From assembly GCA_030431875.1 (NCBI GenBank), contig JAUIIG010000025.1, positions 1 to 39,350 of the forward strand: a stretch of DNA of 39,350 nucleotides. Reading direction: 5' to 3'. The translations under genes were made by a program, and so were the position numbers. Below are positions 35,634-39,350 of the stretch, in pieces; the stretch's first letter is position 1, and the number at the start of each line of letters is the position of its first letter. Under the pieces are notes generated by a model. The model had not been told where the DNA came from, did not search any database, and worked only from the letters and a program-made list of their open reading frames with translations. The stretch comes from Alphaproteobacteria bacterium (GTDB lineage Bacteria; Pseudomonadota; Alphaproteobacteria; Sphingomonadales; Sphingomonadaceae).

Positions 35634-36890
35634 ATGGCCGTCGCGGCACCCCCCGCACCGCCAGCGCCACCGCGCAAGGGCGGCTACGAGCTGGCGGTGC
35701 TGTTGCTGCTGACGCTCGGCAACGGCGTGGTCGGGTTTGACCGCCTGACGGTTGCCTACCTGTCGCCCTACATCGTCGCCGACATGGCGCTGGACAATGC
35801 CCAGCTCGGCCTGCTGGCGGCAGCCCTGTCTGGCGCGATTGCCTTCTCGGCGCTGTTTGGCGGGCGGCTGGCGGACACCAGCGGGCGGCGCAAGACGATC
35901 CTGATCGCCTGCACGCTGGTATTCTCGCTCGGTTCGGCGGCGGGCGGGCTGGCCACGGCCTTTATTGCCCTGTTCCTGGCCCGCGCCTGGGTGGGCCTTG
36001 CCGAAGGGCCGATGGTGCCGGTCAGCCAGACGATCATGGCGCAGACCGCCGCGCCCGAACGGCGCGGGTTCGCCATGGGCTTTGCCCAGATGGTGGGCGC
36101 CTTCGGTATCGGCGGTTTCCTCGGGCCGCTGGTGGCGACCCAACTGGCCGAAGCTATCGGCTGGCGGCACACGCTGTTCCTGACGCTGTTGCCGGGACTG
36201 GTCCTCGCCCTGCTGATCTGGCTGGTGTTGAAACCGGACACGCCGCGCAAGGCAAAGGTAGAGCGCGCACCCAGCCCGCCGTTCATGGACGCTGTCAGCA
36301 CACTGCTGGCAACCCGCAACATCCGCGTCTCGCTGGCCGTGGCTGCGACGATCACGGCATGGCTGGTGCTGCAAAACACCTTCCTCGCTGTCTACCTGAC
36401 GTCCGAGAAAGGCATGACACCGACCATGGCCGGCAGCGTCATTGCGATGGGCGGGCTGGCTGCAATCATCGGCGGAGTGGGCCTGCCCTTCCTGTCCGAC
36501 CGCTTCGGCCGCCGCCCGGTGATGATCTGGGGCTCGCTGGCTGCTGTCGCCGCGCCCGTCGGCCTGCTGTTTGCACCTAGCGATCCGGTGGTGCTGGGTG
36601 CGATCATCCTCGCCGGATGGATCCCCATCGGCATCGGCCCGCTCTACTGCGCCACCGTGCCGACCGAAAGCGTGTCGCCCGTACTGGCCAGCACCGCCGT
36701 GGGACTGGTGATCGGCTCGGCAGAACTGTTCGGCGGGGTGATCCTGCCGCCCATCGCGGGATTGATCGCGGACTATTTTGGACTCGAAAGCGTGTTCTAC
36801 CTTTGCGCCGCATTGCCACTGGTCGCGGCTTTCGCTGCCCTATTCCTGCGCGAGACCGCTCCGTGTATCGTGGCGCCTGAGGAGAGTTAG
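35634..36890 (+). CDS. MFS transporter
   Basis: A 418-aa major facilitator with about 12 hydrophobic segments. Motif A copies are seen as GRLADTSGRRKT (after TM2) and PFLSDRFGRRPV (second half). It lacks a large extra domain. Placement in the operon suggests uptake of the substrate processed by the neighbouring enzymes, possibly an aromatic acid, but the sequence does not fix the substrate. The start ATG is 5 bp after the MDR stop, and the TauD-like gene begins 1 bp after its stop. Confidence 0.9.
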   Translation: MAVAAPPAPPAPPRKGGYELAVLLLLTLGNGVVGFDRLTVAYLSPYIVADMALDNAQLGLLAAALSGAIAFSALFGGRLADTSGRRKTILIACTLVFSLGSAAGGLATAFIALFLARAWVGLAEGPMVPVSQTIMAQTAAPERRGFAMGFAQMVGAFGIGGFLGPLVATQLAEAIGWRHTLFLTLLPGLVLALLIWLVLKPDTPRKAKVERAPSPPFMDAVSTLLATRNIRVSLAVAATITAWLVLQNTFLAVYLTSEKGMTPTMAGSVIAMGGLAAIIGGVGLPFLSDRFGRRPVMIWGSLAAVAAPVGLLFAPSDPVVLGAIILAGWIPIGIGPLYCATVPTESVSPVLASTAVGLVIGSAELFGGVILPPIAGLIADYFGLESVFYLCAALPLVAAFAALFLRETAPCIVAPEES

Positions 36891-36891
36891 A

Positions 36892-37794
36892 ATGTGGGAA
36901 GTGCGCGTCAGCCCTTGCGGCGATTTTGACAACCATCCGTTCAAGTCCAACCATTTCGGGGTCGAGCCGCTGGCGGCCGCCATGGGTGCGGAAGTGACCG
37001 GCGTACGCCTGCCCGAACTGAGCGACGAAGGGATTGCCAGCCTCAAGCAGGCGCTGTGGAAGCACAAGATGGTCTACCTGAAGGACCAGCACCTCTCCCA
37101 CGCCGAGCACGAGGAATTCGCCGCCCGCCTCGGCCCCTTCGCGGTCGACGCCTATACGCAGGGCGTACCCGAACACCGCGAGGTACACCCTATCATCAAG
37201 GAGGCCGACGAGGTCACGCCCAGCCTGTTCGGTGGCGGCTGGCACACGGACAGCCCCTTCCTGCCCGAACCGCCAAGCATTACGACGCTGCGACAGGTCG
37301 AAGGCCCGCCCTATGGCGGCGACACGACCTGGACCAACACGGCGCTTGCCTTCAAGCACCTCTCCAAGACCTACCAGGACATGCTGCGCCCCCTGCGCGT
37401 GCACATGAGCGCGGCGAACAATTTCGCCACGCAGAACAAGCTGCGCGACGGTGGCGCGATCGGCTTTGGCGACACGGCCAAACAGGAACAGGGCCTGAAG
37501 GGCAGCTTCCACCCGCTGGTGCGCACCCATCCCGAGACGGGCGAGCCCTCGCTCTACATCTGCGACACCTATGCCGTAGGGATCGAAGGCATGACCACGC
37601 ACGAGGCGCGGCCGATCATCGAGTTCCTTGTACAACACACCATCCAGCACGCCTTCACCTGCCGCCTGCGCTGGCAGCCGGGCATGGTCTGCATGTGGGA
37701 CAATGCCGCTACCATGCACCTGGGGCCGAATGATTACGACGGCTTCCGCCGCGAGATGTACCGCACGACAACGGCGGGCGGGGTGCCGGTCTAG
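36892..37794 (+). CDS. TauD/TfdA-family Fe(II)/2-oxoglutarate dioxygenase
   Basis: A 300-aa non-haem iron dioxygenase. Iron ligands are His118 and Asp120 (GGWHTDSPF) and His276 (TMHLGP); Arg287 or Arg291 (FRREMYR) binds 2-oxoglutarate. It couples 2-oxoglutarate decarboxylation to hydroxylation, often resulting in C-S, C-O or C-N bond cleavage. An ether-cleaving role, as TfdA does for 2,4-D, would suit aryl ethers, but this is inference. The ATG at 36892 has GAGGAGAG upstream inside the MFS gene end; 1 bp separates the genes. Confidence 0.92.
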   Translation: MWEVRVSPCGDFDNHPFKSNHFGVEPLAAAMGAEVTGVRLPELSDEGIASLKQALWKHKMVYLKDQHLSHAEHEEFAARLGPFAVDAYTQGVPEHREVHPIIKEADEVTPSLFGGGWHTDSPFLPEPPSITTLRQVEGPPYGGDTTWTNTALAFKHLSKTYQDMLRPLRVHMSAANNFATQNKLRDGGAIGFGDTAKQEQGLKGSFHPLVRTHPETGEPSLYICDTYAVGIEGMTTHEARPIIEFLVQHTIQHAFTCRLRWQPGMVCMWDNAATMHLGPNDYDGFRREMYRTTTAGGVPV

Positions 37795-37797
37795 CCG

Positions 37798-38013
37798 ATG
37801 CTGGCGACCATTGCCCTTGTCCTTACCGGCCTGCTGCTAGCGGGCGTACTCGCGATAGGTCTCGTCGTGGCCTGGGCCCTCAGCGGTGAAGAGCAAGCCG
37901 CAGAGGACGGGTCGTTCTTCACGATCATCCGGCGCTGGGTCGCGAAACGCCCAAAGCGGCTTGCCTACCGAAGAGACAAGAAGGGACGGTTCCGCAAGGT
38001 CTGGCGGGGCTAG
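37798..38013 (+). CDS. small single-span membrane protein
   Basis: A 71-aa protein with one hydrophobic helix (about residues 5-28) and a very basic C-terminus (RRWVAKRPKRLAYRRDKKGRFRKVWRG, in parts RPKRLAYRRDKK and FRKVWRG). No family is recognised. It begins 3 bp after the TauD-like stop and ends 3 bp from the convergent VOC gene. A real but uncharacterised gene seems likely from spacing and composition. Confidence 0.6.
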   Translation: MLATIALVLTGLLLAGVLAIGLVVAWALSGEEQAAEDGSFFTIIRRWVAKRPKRLAYRRDKKGRFRKVWRG

Positions 38014-38016
38014 GCC

Positions 38017-38418
38017 CTAACCCGCGAAGAAGTTCAGCTCCAGCAGCACGTTGTTCGGGTCTGCGGTGAAGATCTGCCGCAGGTTGATCGCTTCGACCAG
38101 GTTCTCCTGGTAGTCCGCCCCGCGCGCATCGAGCCGCGCCTTCACTTCCTCGTAGCCTTGCAGCTTCAGCGCCACGTGGTGCAGCGCCCCGGTGAGTTCG
38201 CCCGGCTTCACCTCGCGGTCATAGGCGCGAACGCAATCGAGCGAGTTGATATGGATGATCGCGCGGCCTTCGGCATCGAACATCCACTGCGCGGTCTGCG
38301 GCGTCAGCGGCGGCGGTCCGTCGCGGCGTTCGAGATCGAGCAGCTCGGCATACCAGTCAGCCGTCTCGTCGAGCCTGTCGGTGATGATGTTGACGTGATC
38401 GAGTGCTTCAACCTTCAT
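38017..38418 (-). CDS. VOC-superfamily protein (glyoxalase/extradiol dioxygenase fold)
   Basis: A 133-aa single VOC domain: LDHVNIITDRLDETADWY at the start (His8 as first metal position), LHHVALKLQGYEE (second His) and LLELNFFAG at the end (Glu). These positions make a plausible metal site. Single-domain VOC proteins next to aromatic genes are often isomerases, lyases or accessory proteins. The ATG at 38418 follows GGGAGAG. It is divergent from ligM with a shared operator candidate between them. Confidence 0.85.
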   Translation of the reverse strand: MKVEALDHVNIITDRLDETADWYAELLDLERRDGPPPLTPQTAQWMFDAEGRAIIHINSLDCVRAYDREVKPGELTGALHHVALKLQGYEEVKARLDARGADYQENLVEAINLRQIFTADPNNVLLELNFFAG

Positions 38419-38482
38419 TCTCTTCTCTCCCGGGGGCGGAGACATAACCGCCAAAATCAACCCTTGCCTCACTAGCCGAATA

Positions 38483-38501
38483 TTGTATGTGGTGCATACA
38501 A
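38483..38501. promoter_or_regulatory. inverted repeat in the VOC / ligM divergent promoter
   Basis: TTGTATGTGGTGCATACAA is a perfect 7-bp inverted repeat with a 5-bp centre. It has the same size and a consensus one base apart per arm from the ligK/ligJ-arm repeat at 11107..11125 (TTGTAwG-N5-CwTACAA). It lies 48 bp before the LigM-like ATG, where a repressor or activator would act. Confidence 0.65.
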
Positions 38502-38516
38502 ATTTCGCATATATGA

Positions 38517-39350
<834 letters not shown>

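Overview
The window is a GC-rich piece of a bacterial chromosome from an alphaproteobacterium, most likely a sphingomonad (Sphingomonadales, Erythrobacteraceae or Sphingomonadaceae). This is inferred from the sphingomonad type of lignin catabolism: protocatechuate 4,5-cleavage (lig) genes arranged as two divergent operons, a LigW-like decarboxylase and a LigM/DesA-type tetrahydrofolate-dependent O-demethylase. I see no transposase, integrase, phage gene or CRISPR array, and, strikingly for 39 kb of catabolic DNA, no recognisable transcription factor.

Layout. 1-4.6 kb holds housekeeping and hypothetical genes: tRNA-Leu(CAG), an NDUFA9-like Rossmann protein, an NfeD/SPFH membrane pair, and a tandem pair of paralogous exported proteins of unknown function. 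4.7-8.3 kb holds a transaldolase-family protein, a PfkB-family kinase and an acyl-CoA synthetase; the last two read in the direction of the ligK-ligU-ligI operon and lie directly after ligI. 8.4-15.8 kb is the protocatechuate 4,5-cleavage core: ligK-ligU-ligI on the minus strand, and on the plus strand a DUF1932 dehydrogenase, ligJ, a DUF2218 protein, ligA, ligB and, behind a nested hairpin, ligC. A perfect 7-5-7 inverted repeat lies between the two divergent arms.

15.9-23 kb holds a small coiled-coil protein, an aldo-keto reductase whose only sensible start is an ATC codon, a CmcJ/NvfI-type oxygenase, secreted or lipoprotein hydrolases and several small exported proteins. 23-26.4 kb holds an SDR, a SnoaL-like protein, a frameshifted SMI1/KNR4 gene and a LigW-like amidohydrolase. 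26.4-32.4 kb holds a PilZ-like protein, a core MetE-like methyltransferase, a PQQ/cytochrome c alcohol dehydrogenase with a lanthanide-type Asp, an aldehyde dehydrogenase and a small secreted protein. 32.5-38 kb is a tight run of amidohydrolase, phosphatase-like protein, SDR, MDR, MFS transporter, TauD-type dioxygenase and a small membrane protein. The window ends with a VOC protein divergent from a truncated (by the window edge) ligM/desA, with a second 7-5-7 inverted repeat of the same consensus between them.

How it fits together (inference). O-demethylation by the LigM-like enzyme would give protocatechuate or gallate-type catechols. LigAB opens the ring, LigC oxidises the semialdehyde to 2-pyrone-4,6-dicarboxylate, LigI hydrolyses the pyrone, LigU and LigJ tautomerise and hydrate it, and LigK cleaves to pyruvate and oxaloacetate. 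The PQQ-ADH and ALDH could feed in aromatic alcohols and aldehydes, and the MetE-like protein could use methyl groups released by demethylation. The uncharacterised 32.5-38 kb run and the DUF1932, DUF2218, CmcJ/NvfI and LigW-like genes are the best candidates for undescribed extensions of the pathway.
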